NCBI GenBank assembly: GCA_036927565.1
Contig: JAYESD010000004.1
Span: 92,446,942 to 92,510,941 of the forward strand
Length of the DNA stretch: 64,000 bases
Source of the DNA: Tuctoria greenei
Taxonomy: Eukaryota > Streptophyta > Magnoliopsida > Poales > Poaceae
Direction of reading: 5' to 3'
Shown here: piece by piece, positions 54,598 to 64,000 of the stretch
How positions within the stretch are numbered: position 1 is the first letter of the stretch
Layout: every line of letters begins with the position of its first letter
Notes under the pieces: model-generated
What the model saw: the letters and a program-made list of their open reading frames with translations, nothing else
What the model was told of the DNA's origin: nothing
Database searches by the model: none
Made by a program: the position numbers and the translations under genes

Positions 54598-56624
54598 ATG
54601 GGGGGAAATGGTGAGTAGGAGATGTCGATTGTCGACACCGGAGGACAAGGATCCAATCCCTTGCACGACAAGACTAGCATCACCTCCAAGGATAAGCCAA
54701 AGCCTCCTCCCTTCGATGGAAAAACTAAAGATGAAGATGAATATGAAGATGAAGAAGTGAAGCACCTTGCGGACCTTCTTCAAAAGGCAAGGGATGAGGC
54801 CAAGAGGAGGTAAGGCTTGAGAAGGAGAAGAAGCTCATGTAGCCTGAGAAGGATTACACGCGATATCCTTTTGACTATGAGCACCTCAATTGACATTCAA
54901 ACTACCTTTCCATTCCAATGTGCAAAGCTCCAAATGTTGATGGGACTAACTACACTTTGTGGAAGCACAACATGAAGTTGTATCTTATTTCTGTCAATCC
55001 CACACTTTGGCATGTAATTTGCACAGGTGTAGATATCCCCGTGGACGACAAAGAGCTGACCCCGGAACAAGAACAACTCATTCACCGCAATGCTCAAGCG
55101 GCGACCCTAATCAACTCAGCCTTGGACCATGAATTCAACAGAGTGGATGGGTTGGAGCAAGCCAAGGAAATTTGGTACACTCTCAAGGTTGCACATGAAG
55201 GCAACCGGTCCGTGAAGGAAGCCAAGATTTAGATGATCGAGGGGGAGCTTGGAAGATTCGCCATGGAAGAATGCGAGACCCCTCAAGAGATGTATAACCG
55301 ACTCAAGACTCTTATCAATAGGAGTAAGGCGCACGGATGCAAGAAGTAGACCAAACATGAAGTGGTCAAGCGGATGATAAGAGCCTTCATGCCTTGCAAT
55401 GTGATGCTTTGTACTCTCATCCGCGGGAGTCCCAAATTCCACAAGATGACTCCGGATAAGGTGTTGGCAAGATCATCAACCATGAGATGATGGAGATGGA
55501 AGCACGCCATGTCAGCGACCTTGCCAAGATCACATCCTCCAAGAAGAAAGGCATTGCTCTCGAAGCCTCACCCAAGTCAAAAGGCAAAGAGGTGCAAGCT
55601 TCAAGCAATGACGAAGAAAGTCAAGAAGAGGAAAGCACCCACATGGATGAAGAGGAAAAAGCCTTCTTTATCAAAAGATTCAAGAGGATGATGTGTAAGA
55701 TAAGAGGGTCAAAATATGAGAGCAAGGGCAAGGACAAGAGCAAGTCAAGACCAAGGAGAGCGTGCTACAACTGTGGTGAGTATGGGCACTTCATTGTGAA
55801 TTGCCCATACAAAAAGGAAGATGACAAGAAGAAGAAGATCGAGGATGAGAAGCCTCAAGAGAGGAAGATGTTCAAGAAGAAGAAAGCACATGGGCATGCT
55901 CATGTTGGAAAGGAGTGGGACTCCAATGGTGAGTCCTCCTCCGATGATGAAGCGGGAGTGGCAACAGTCGCCATCAAGAAGCCAACAATGAAAAAGACTC
56001 TTCTACTTAACAAGGGAGAGCGGAAACGCTCAAGTCACACTTGTCTTATGGCCAAAGTAAGAAAACGAAAGGTTAAATCTAAACTTCCCCTGCATTCCAT
56101 TAAAGATGAGGATTTTGATAGTGATAGGGTATATATGTTTGAAGGCTTAAGTAAAAGTGCTATTATTAAAATGAAAAAGCTTTGCGATGAAATTTTAGAA
56201 CAGGAAGAACTTTTTGAGGAACAAGATGAATTGCTTGTCAATGAGAGGCAAAGAAATCTTAACCTTGAGAAGCTTCTTGAGCTTGAGAAAAAAAAACAAA
56301 AAGGCACTTGAACTTGAACTTTCGAAATGCAAAAAGGCTTCCTCAAGCCTCAAGATTTTGAATGTTGTGCTCGAGAATGAAGTTGTGAACTTGAACAAAG
56401 CTCACAAGAGTCTTGAGGCACAATTCTCAACTATCAATTCAAGTGTCCCTTGTTCTCACTCAAAAAGCTCAAACTTGCATAAAGTGAATTCGGACACTAA
56501 AACTTGCAAATGTGCAAACCTTGTTCTTGACCTAAAGAATGTGATCAACTTGGCAAGGAGCAAGAGCACACCTATGGGTGGCATCTTTGACAAGGAGAAG
56601 ATCAAATATGCACGTAGTGCATAG
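54598..56624 (+). pseudogene. gag: SIRE-B gag
   Basis: An N-terminal charged segment (54622-54813) is followed after a break by the capsid region: VDGTNYTLWKHNMKLYLIS, LINSALDHEFNRVDGLEQAKEIW (shown in part) at 54918-55232. Stops at 55230 and 55348 and a frameshift near 55465 interrupt it. At 55487-56311 comes a Lys/Glu-rich stretch, a complete CX2CX4HX4C knuckle (CYNCGEYGHFIVNC, from 55763), and a long coiled-coil region. A frameshift in the A8 run near 56292 moves reading to the frame ending at 56624 (GIFDKEKIKYARSA). The knuckle binds element RNA. Confidence 0.87.
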
Positions 56625-57051
56625 TTGATCACAAGATCTCCCTTGATCAAAGATGGTCTTGGTGATTCGAGAGTAGGAAAACAAAATGGTAGAATTCTCA
56701 AGAATAACAAGATGAAAATTGAATTTTTCAAGGATGGTTCATTTCAAGTCAAGAATGAACATAATGCATCTAGCTCTAGTGAAATAGTGGAACTTGAGAA
56801 AAATGCCCAAAATGCTAAAAATGTCAACTTAACCATGTTTCATGACTTTGATGCATCCTATGTACTAATGAGAAACAAATTTGGTTATGCTTATGCTAAA
56901 TATGTTGGGCCACACCGCAAGAGCCTAAAGACTTGTGTGTGGGTGCCCAAATGCCTTGTGACTAACCTCAAAATACCCAACCAAGCTTGGGTTCCTAAAA
57001 CACAAGCCTAAACTTATCTTGTAGGCTTACTCCTCCGATGGTTCAAAATAG
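56625..57051 (+). pseudogene. SIRE-B linker between gag and protease
   Basis: Open to 57011, with FDASYVLMRNKFGYAYAKYV and LVTNLKIPNQAWVPKTQA, the conserved linker also seen in SIRE-A. It ends in a TAA at 57009-57011. In the protease frame, the codon before VLDxG is TAG (57049-57051), as in SIRE-A. Confidence 0.75.
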
Positions 57052-57498
57052 GTGCTAGATATTGGTTGCACCAATCACATGACCGGGGCGAGAAGAATGT
57101 TTGTGTGGTATGAAGAAAATGAAGACCCAAGTCAAGGTATTTACTTTGGCGATAATAGTCAAGGTGAGGTACTAGGTATGGGTAAAATCTCTATTTCTCC
57201 ACAACATACTATTTCACAGGTCATACATGTTGAGTCTTTAGATTATAATCTCTTATCCATTTCTCAATTATGTGAAAAGGGGTATAATTGCTTGTTTTCT
57301 AATGATGGTGTGGTTGTCACTAGAAGAGTTGATAACTCTATTTCATTCAAGGGTGTGCTCAAGAGAAAGCTTTACCTCGTAGACTTCACCACGAATAAAA
57401 CTCAACTTGACACATGCTTGATTGCAAAGACCAACATGGGGTGGTTGTGGCACCATAGGCTAGCCCAAGTTTGTATGAGAATCTTAACAAACTTCTAA
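57052..57498 (+). pseudogene. SIRE-B aspartic protease and integrase zinc region
   Basis: The active site reads VLDIGCTNHMTG: Ile replaces the Ser of Asp-Ser-Gly, which should impair catalysis. It continues GIYFGDNSQGEVLGMGKI, VESLDYNLLSISQL and FKGVLKRKLYLVDF, then the start of the integrase zinc-binding region (WLWHHRLA). A frameshift occurs near 57470. Confidence 0.85.
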
Positions 57499-58120
57499 AA
57501 GGCAATCATGTCCAAGGTAATAACAATGTTGTTTTTGAGAAAGATAGGCCTTGTAGTTTGTGCCAAGACAGGAAACAAGTCGGAGCAGATCATGCCGCCA
57601 AGAATGTGATGATGACAACAAGACCGCTGGAGATGTTGCACATGGACCATTTTGGTCCCATTGCTTACATAAGCATTGGCGGTAACAAATATGATTTAGT
57701 TATTGTTGATTACTTTTCCCGCTTCACTTGGGTTTTTTTCTGCATGACAAAGGTGAAACAGAAGGTGTCCTCAAGAGTTTGTTGAGGAGTGCTCAAAATG
57801 AGATCTCCTTGAGAATAAAAAAGTTAAGAAGCGACAGTGGTACCGAATTTAAGAAACTCAAGTTGAAGAGTACTTGGACGAGGAGGGCATCAAGCATGAG
57901 TTTTTGCCCCCCTGCTCACCCGAACAAAATGGGGTGGCTGAAAGGAAGACCCGAACTCCAATTGAGATGTCAAGGACCATGCTTGATGAGTACAAGACTT
58001 CCGATAGGTTTTGAGCGGAAGCGGTCAACACCACTTGCCATGTCACAAACCACCTATACCTCCGTCGCCTATTGAAGAAGACTCCATATGAACTTCGAAA
58101 GGGTAACAACATCCCACTTT
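57471..58120 (+). pseudogene. SIRE-B integrase
   Basis: The zinc-binding half (CSLCQDRKQ) and DDE core are visible but split across frames: HMDHFGPIAY (first Asp), LRSDSGTEFK (second Asp, with Ser replacing the usual Asn) and, in another frame, PEQNGVAERK (Glu) near 57935. Frameshifts lie near 57765, 57870-57920, and stops near 58012 and 58120. The family is certain from these blocks. Confidence 0.85.
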
Positions 58121-58679
58121 AAAGTCTTTGGTAGTAAATGATACATTCTCAACAAGAAGCTTAGAATTTCAAAGTTCGCTTCGAAATTCGATGACGGTTT
58201 CTTTCTTGGTTATGATTCAAACACCTACGCGTATAGTGTTTTCAACAAAACCTCTGGTTGTGTTGAAATCACACATGACGTGGTGTTTGATGAGACTAAT
58301 GGCTCCCGAGTGGAGCAAGTTGATCAAAGTGTGCTAGATGAAGAAGAGGCACCATGTGTTGCATTGAGAAGGATGGCGCTTGGTGATGTAAGACCTCAAG
58401 AGCAACAAGGCCCAAGTGACCCAACTCCATCACAAGAGGTGCCCCAAGCACAAGATCAAGTCCAAGATCCCCAAGACCAACAACATGATCAAGATCAGCT
58501 TAATCAAGAAATGGAAGATCTAGATGGTGGCAATGGTCAAGGGGGAGACTATGAAGATGAGGGACATGAAAAAGTTGACTCAATACCAAGTGTACCACAC
58601 CCAAGAGTTCATCAATGTGTTCAATGGGATCATCCCATTGACAACATACATGGAGACATGTCCAAGGGGGTAATGATTT
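58121..58679 (+). pseudogene. SIRE-B integrase C-terminus and acidic/Gln-rich linker
   Basis: Text such as FDDGFFLGYD is broken across frames around 58190-58220; 58280-58681 is open with VFDETNGSRVEQVDQ, then a Gln/Asp/Pro-rich segment (PSQEVPQAQDQVQDPQDQQ) and VPHPRVHQ. This linker between integrase and RT is typical of the lineage. Confidence 0.7.
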
Positions 58680-60254
58680 GATCTCGTGTGGCTAATTTTT
58701 GTGCTCACTATTCTTTTGTGTCTTCTTTGGAGCCATTTAAGGTGGAAGATGCCCTACGAGATCCGGATTGGGTGATAGCCATGCAAGAGGAGCTCAACAA
58801 CTTCAAGAGGAACAAAGTATGGGAGCTCGTGAGAAGACCTAATGCCAATGTGGTAGGCACCAAGTGGGTCTTCCGCAACAAGCAAGATGAGCATGGCATG
58901 GTAACAAGAAACATAGCTATACTCGTAGCTAAAACATACTCTCAAGTAAAAGGTTTGGATTTCAATGAAACCTTTGCTCTCGTAGATAGGCTTAAATCTA
59001 TTCGCGTATTATGGGCCTATGCTATGCACAACGATTTCAAGTTGTATCAAATGGATGTGAAAAGTGCCTTCCTCAATGGACCGATCAAGGAGGAGGTGTA
59101 TGTGGAGCAACCGCCTGACTTCGAGGATGATAAGTATCCTAACCATGTCTTTAAGCTTCGTAAATCTCTCTACAGCCTCAAACAAGCTCCTAGAGCTTGG
59201 TATGAGTGCCGTAGGTATTTTCTCATTGGTAATGGATTTAAAGGAAAGACCGATTATACACTCTTCACTAAGAACATGGATGATGATTTATGTGTATGCC
59301 AAATTTATGTTGATGACATAATATTTTGTTCTACTAATCAATTTTTTGTGAGTTTAGCAAAATCATGACAGAGAGATTTGAGATGTCGATGATGGGAGAG
59401 TTGAAGTTCTTTTTAGGGTTCCAAATAAAACAACTCAAGGAAGGCACATTAATATGTCAAACCAAGTATACTCAAGACATCCTCGAGAAGTTTGATATAG
59501 AGAAGACCAAGCCCATCAAGACAGCAATGGCAACAAATGGACATCTCAATCTCAATCAAGACAGCGCTACCGTTGGCCAAAAGGTATACCGTTGCATGAT
59601 TGGATCACGCCTTTACCTTTGTGCATCTAGGCCAGACATTATGTTGAGTGTATGCATGTGTGCAAGGTTTTAACCGCTCCTAAGGAGTGTCACTTGACAG
59701 CCGTAAAGAGAATCATGCGCTATATAGTTCATACACCCAACCTAGAGCTGTGGTATCCCAAAGGGTCCAAGATTAATCTCATCAGATACTCTGATGCAGA
59801 TTATGCCGGATGCCAAGTGGATAGGAAAAGCACCTCCGGGACTTGCCAATTCTTGGGTAGGTCTCTAGTGTCATGGTCATTCAAGAAACAAAATTCCATT
59901 GCCCTATCCACAGACGAAGCGGAGTATGTCACAACCAGAAGTTGGTGTGCACAAGTTCTTTGGATGCGACAAACTCTAAGGGATTATGGTATCAATATGG
60001 ATCATATTCCACTCCTATGCGACAATGAGAGTGCCATCAAAATTGTCCATAACTTCGTGGAACTCTCTAGAACCAACCACATTGACATTTGGCACCATTT
60101 CTTAAGAGACAATTCAATGAAGGGAGATATTATCATTTCACATGTAAGAACCGAAAAGCAACTAGCTGATATCTTCACCAAGCCACTAGATGAAAAACTC
60201 TTTTGCGAACATAGAAATGAACTAAATATCCATGATTCTCGAAATGTAGCTTGA
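58680..60254 (+). pseudogene. pol: SIRE-B reverse transcriptase and RNase H
   Basis: 58688-59368 has KVWELVRRPNANVVGTKWVF, YQMDVKSAFLNGPIKEEVY, KQAPRAWYECRRYF and an intact YVDDIIF box. A frameshift near 59350 moves to 59365-59673 (MSMMGELKFFLGFQIKQ, SRPDIMLSVCMC), and another near 59670 to 59652-60254: RNase H with YSDADYAGC, SIALSTDEAEYV, LLCDNESAIKI and the terminal EKQLADIFTKPLDEKLF. Only the frameshifts stand in the way of a full RT-RNase H. The reading ends TGA at 60252-60254. Confidence 0.9.
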
Positions 60255-61204
60255 GATGTTGCACATCTGAATGTTAATCTTGTATTCTCTTCAAAATGAT
60301 GCATGCTTTCGAAAACTTGCCTTCTCAATTTTCTATCAAATTATTTTCAATTATTGTTTCCTTGAATCATGGTCATTGTATGAATGTTTGTGTGATTTAC
60401 TGGCCATATTCATTGAGAATATTTGTGAAAACTTAGTCTATATAGATCATTCCTTCCAAATTTCTCAATATATATGAGAAGTTGCTGTCTAGGACCGGAC
60501 TAGTCCGCCGTTGGGGTCGAACAAGTCCGGCATCTTGGACATGTCCGCACATGCACAGACTAGTCCACACCAGAGTAGTCCGGCCTATCACCAGACTTTT
60601 TGACTCCTAGGTTAGTCCGGACTTGTCCGGTGTACCCAACGGACTAGTTCGGACTTCTGAAGACTTAACCCCGAGCATCGAGCCCGACCCTTCCCATTCA
60701 GTCTCTCTTCTCTAATGTGTGCCTCTCTCCAGAAAACCGACCCCATTGGCGATTTTTGGTTCCAAACTTCAAAATCTTCGAGGAATCCTTGTGGAAGCTT
60801 CTCCGGAGTGTTGGGAAGACGAATCTTGGACTACTCCGCCCTTCCGTCCAAGGATTTATCTGATTTTCTCATCTCAAGGTGAGTTGTTGACCTAACTCCA
60901 ATTTTTTGATTCTAGGTCGTTTCTTTTGTGGCTTAGAGTCTTCTTTGCATATCTATCACCTTGTGATCCTTTCCATGTAATATTGTGCCTTAATATTGAC
61001 ATCTATAGAAAAATCGCATAGTTAGGGTTCAACACATGGTGGTCCAGTCTAGTTTGGACAAAGGTCGGACAAGTCCGTTTTTGACCTGACAAGTCCGACC
61101 AATGACTGGACAAGTCTGGCCTAACCTAGGGTTAACTGCTAAATCTGTGCATTTTCTAGCTTGCTTGATCCCACCTTATATTCTTCTGTTATACTTGTTT
61201 CAGC
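60255..61204 (+). other. SIRE-B spacer between pol and env-position ORF
   Basis: Palindrome clusters at 60490-60660 (perfect CGGACTAGTCCG at 60496-60507) and 61045-61120. A CT-rich leader lies at 60690-60730. No ORF is supported. The layout is the same as SIRE-A 2926-3834. Confidence 0.8.
60879..61203 (+). promoter_or_regulatory. Candidate intron upstream of SIRE-B env-position ORF (325 bp)
   Basis: Donor CTCAAG|GTGAGT is a near-perfect plant consensus. Acceptor ATACTTGTTTCAG|C has a T-rich tract, and the ATG (61205) is two bases after it. The intron holds palindrome cluster 2. SIRE-A has the matching pair at 3496/3830. Splicing is inferred. Confidence 0.65.
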
Positions 61205-62340
61205 ATGTCTAGGAAGAACGACTCTCCTCATTCTGATCCGGAAAGGGAGGCGGCCCGTCAAGAATTCTATCGTCAAAAAGAAGCAGAGGAAGCAGACATT
61301 GCAGTGGAGCTTGAGCTCATGCGTTAAGCTTGGGACCAAGAAGAAACATGATCAAGACGCAACCCAAGCTCAAGTGGCCGAAGAGTAGGCAAGCCGAAGG
61401 AACGGATTGTCACCGTGGGTGAGAAGCAAAAGACCCAAGCTGCTGATAGGGGCAAAGCACCCATGGGAGAGAGCTGCCAAGCAAAGGGCAAGGGAAAGGA
61501 GACCGCAAACAAGATGCCACTCAGAAAGGCTCCACCTAGGAAGAAAGATCTTGCACGGAGAGGCTTGGTCATTTATGACCAACCCGCAGAGCCTCGTGGT
61601 CCTCCACAAGGACCCATTGGTCCTTTGGTCATGACTCCTCTCGTGCATGATCCCAACCGGCAACCGGAGCTAGGAAGCAATGTTATCAAAGTGTGAGGGG
61701 CTTAGAAATCAAAAGGGCTAAGATTAAAGGATCCCTACAAGTATGAGAAGGCAACTGCAGATACTCACTTTTGGTGTGATTTCCACTGCGATTACTATCG
61801 CCTAGTCTACCTATCCAAGAAGACTCCAGTGATACATGCTCAATGGGTAGATTGGGCCTATATGGAAAAGAAGGATCATCAAGCTTTTAGTGCAGTAATC
61901 CAAGCCATTGAGCACCATGGACTTAAAGAGTTGCTCTAACTCAGGTACAACTGGAACACGGAGGTGGTGGATTAATTCTACACCACATGCTACATTTCCA
62001 CCTTTAGAGATAGAAACATCACATGGTTGACCAATGGAGTTCAATACTCTGTTTTCTATGATGAGTTTGCTAGAATTCTTGGGCTTGAGGAGTTCCAAAA
62101 CTATGAGTTGATCATTCACATCCTCAAGGATCTAGATTTGGGGGAGATGGAGTTCATGTACGAGGTTGGTTTCTACAATCCCCCAACAACCAAGATTCTT
62201 TGGCCCTTCTTTAGTGTGCTCAATCGAATATTGAGAAAAACCCTAGCACCTAAGGATGGGGATGCATGCATGATCCATGGAAATCTGAGGCACTTGATGA
62301 AGTTGATAGTTGAAGATGAGAAGTTCAATATCATTGACTA
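61205..62340 (+). pseudogene. SIRE-B env-position ORF, broken and cut by J2
   Basis: ATG 61205 starts a 40-codon charged stretch (MSRKNDSPHSDPEREAARQE) to TAA 61325-61327. Reading resumes in other frames: 61415-61696 (Lys/Arg-rich), then the conserved domain 61720-62340 with THFWCDFHCDYYRLVYL, IHAQWVDWAYM, GLKELL, LRYNWN, YDEFARILGL and FSVLNRILRKTLAPKDGDA, the counterpart of SIRE-A 4180-4800. Stops at 61937 and 61973 interrupt it. J2 cuts it at NIIDY, where SIRE-A continues FDIFEYIWNDMVNI. No membrane segment was seen in the visible part. Confidence 0.72.
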
Positions 62341-63260
62341 TGTAGGATCGAAGAGCATGTGTAAAGCTACTAGAGGGGGTGAATGGTAGATTAAAACTTT
62401 TTCAGCGGAAGCAACAAAAACCCCATGGCAGAAAAATGATTTGTTAAAGTAATCGTGTGTGCGACTAATATAAACATGATCAATTGTGACAAAACTAGTA
62501 TATATTGTGGACAATCAAGTCACAAAGACGTGACCACAAGAATCACGAAAATTCATCAACAAAAACTCAAGTTACGGTTGAAAGTTCAAACAAAAGATCA
62601 ATCTGTTCTACTTGAGAAAAAAATAGATCTGCAACACTGCAAAGAAACTTGTGTAGATCAGAAACAACAAATCTCATGACCATGATATTTTCATAGATGA
62701 TAGATAATCAAGTTGTGAAGACATCCCAAAAATAATGATGTCAATTGGATTTGTAAAACTCGAGTTATGATAGAACCACCAAAGAAAGGTAGTGTTGTGC
62801 AGAAACTCAACAAGAAAAACCTTTCTGAAATAAGTCGGATGAACAATGCACAAAAGTTCCTTTAAACTACGATCTTTATTCGATATAACACAAGAGGAAC
62901 ATCCCAAAATCTGTGCACCACGAGCTCTGGCTCCCTTGCTTATATAACCAGCCTTAAGCCCAACCCAAACCAAACTAGGACTCGTATCCTACTCAGTTTC
63001 CACCGAAACATTCCATAATTGCTTAAGACTCTTCTATACGCAGATGGAAGCAATCTTAAGACTTCCAAACACCTTAATAATGTATCCCACATTCCTAAAA
63101 ACAACTAAACTTCGTGACCTACACAAAATCCTCTCATAACAAACTCAAATTTTTCCATATTTGAGTCAAATCCGACTCAGCTGTAGCCTGAGTCCATAAG
63201 CTAGTCGGTTGGACCTTTCCAACCAATTTTTTACGTCCACATATCTTCATCACGCCTTGG
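62341..63260 (-). repeat. J2: minus-strand LTR, truncated by a SIRE LTR
   Basis: Same family as J1; it ends (minus) GATCCTACA at 62341 after a CCCCCTCTAG block. Shared with J1 are the AAACTTGTGTAGATCAGAAA block, the TTATATAAC box near 62940 and the ATACGC.GATGGAAGCAATC block (given as seen on the plus strand). The left flank is GACTA (62336-62340). The far end is cut at 63260, so the matching duplication is not seen. Confidence 0.72.
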
Positions 63261-64000
63261 TGAAAGTGCATCTAGGCATCCCCGTGGGTTTTGGATGATT
63301 GATGATAACAATTAAGAGACTAATTAGCTGAGTTTATCTTAAGCATAGGAATGATGGATAAAATGAGATGAAATCCCTCAAAAAGGAAAAAGATAAAACA
63401 GGCGTCAAAGGCTCAAGCGTAGAAATTAGGGTTTCTATGGAGTTGAGCTTATATTAGTTGTGTCATGTGAGAGGTTGGATGTATCATGTGCATTGAGATT
63501 ATTCTAGGGGGGCTCAAAGTGGTGGTTGAGGGAAACACCTAAGTGAGAGGCCAAAAATGAGAAAAGACCGTAGGAGGCCGGACTAGTCCGGTCGTGCAGA
63601 CCAGTCCGTTTTGAGACGGACCAAATGACTCTGGAGTGATTCTTACTTAATTTGGAGCTAAGTCCCAGAAGACCAGACTTGTCCGTTTGGGTACGGACTA
63701 GTCCATTTAAGACTTAGTGAGATAAACCGAGAGAACCCTAGAGGGCCGGACTAGTCCACCCCTTGTGGCCGGACTAGTTCGGGCCAACCTAGATGAGTCC
63801 ATTTTGGGATGGACTAAACCCTTATGTCCTACTACGGACTAGTCCATTTTGAACTGGACTAGTCCGTTGTCTAGTGAACGTTTGAATTTGGAAATTTGGC
63901 AGGTAGCGTGACGATCATCGCGCAGTGCGGCAGTTGTCGGGACCTGACCAGAGGTCAGTGGTCCCATTGGGGCGGACTAGTCTGGGGCCAGAGGCCGGAC
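63261..64000 (+). repeat. Third SIRE-type LTR (5' part; runs off the window)
   Basis: Starts TGAAAGTGCATCTAGGCATCC like the SIRE-A LTR, with no polypurine tract before it, so it is the start of a new insertion (5' or solo LTR) into J2; the left flank is CTTGG (63256-63260). Palindrome motifs begin at 63575, with perfect CCGGACTAGTCCGG at 63578-63591. Confidence 0.85.

Larger units (their letters stand above)
52860..62340 (+). mobile_element. SIRE-B: SIRE-type Ty1/copia element inserted in G1
   Basis: Full 5' LTR, primer site, gag, protease, integrase, RT, RNase H, spacer with palindrome clusters and candidate intron, and env-position ORF, then cut by J2. The base-level insertion point is in the G1 RT; the left flank would be GTATT (52855-52859), with the right copy outside the window. 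More complete than SIRE-A since it keeps integrase, but frameshifted at many places. Confidence 0.92.

Overview
This window is repeat-dense plant nuclear DNA, most likely from a grass (Poaceae). The evidence is wholly retrotransposon-based: SIRE/Opie-type Ty1/copia elements, a Tat-lineage Ty3/gypsy element (Grande/RIRE2-like) with an antisense accessory gene, an Athila-like gypsy element, and gypsy LTRs with initiator-Met-tRNA primer sites. I found no host gene, tRNA, rRNA, CRISPR array or bacterial feature that I can support. The species cannot be named from what is visible. Nearly every coding region carries stops or frameshifts and is annotated as a pseudogene.

Left to right: (1) 1-7278, a left-truncated SIRE-type copia element (SIRE-A): gag remnant, protease, reverse transcriptase/RNase H with the integrase deleted in frame, a downstream 'env-position' ORF and a 3' LTR. 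(2) 7279-9955, a piece of a Tat element (Tat-D) with the start of the antisense gene and a 3' LTR, followed by a gypsy LTR remnant to 10574. (3) 10575-12513 and 25469-29558, an Athila-like element (H) split by a complete 12,955-bp Tat element (Tat-C, 12514-25468). Tat-C has 851-bp LTRs (25 differences by my hand alignment) and a perfect GCCTA target duplication. (4) 29559-33705, an opposite-strand element (K) whose LTR abuts the truncated H LTR tail to tail and whose interior holds a 78-bp tandem repeat. (5) 33706-about 38040, a non-autonomous LTR element (E) with one degenerate acidic ORF. (6) 38764-about 39960, a minus-strand LTR (J1). (7) 40316-about 45480, a long minus-strand gypsy LTR (G2). 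(8) about 45500-52859, a plus-strand gypsy element (G1: LTR, primer site, gag, protease, start of RT). It is broken by a second SIRE element (SIRE-B, from 52860), which is broken by J2 (62341), which is in turn broken by a third SIRE-type LTR (63261 to the window end).

How the parts work together: in Tat-C, gag and pol overlap in different frames with a CCCAAAA heptamer placed for -1 frameshifting. Downstream, on the opposite strand, lies an accessory gene with a recognisable 78-bp GT-AG intron, a 10-residue Pro/Glu repeat and a coiled-coil end. In both SIRE elements the ORF after pol is preceded by a donor/acceptor pair (introns of about 335 and 325 bp) that would place the ATG just after a splice acceptor, in the way retroviral env is expressed from a spliced RNA.

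The most unusual non-coding signal is a dispersed palindrome, CGGACTAGTCCG and relatives. It occurs in clusters in the SIRE LTRs, again around and inside the candidate env-position intron, and also in the LTR of the unrelated gypsy-type element E. A second motif, CCGGAGCT/AGCTCCGG, is shared by Tat-C/D and the G-type LTR region, and forms hairpin arrays in Tat-C.
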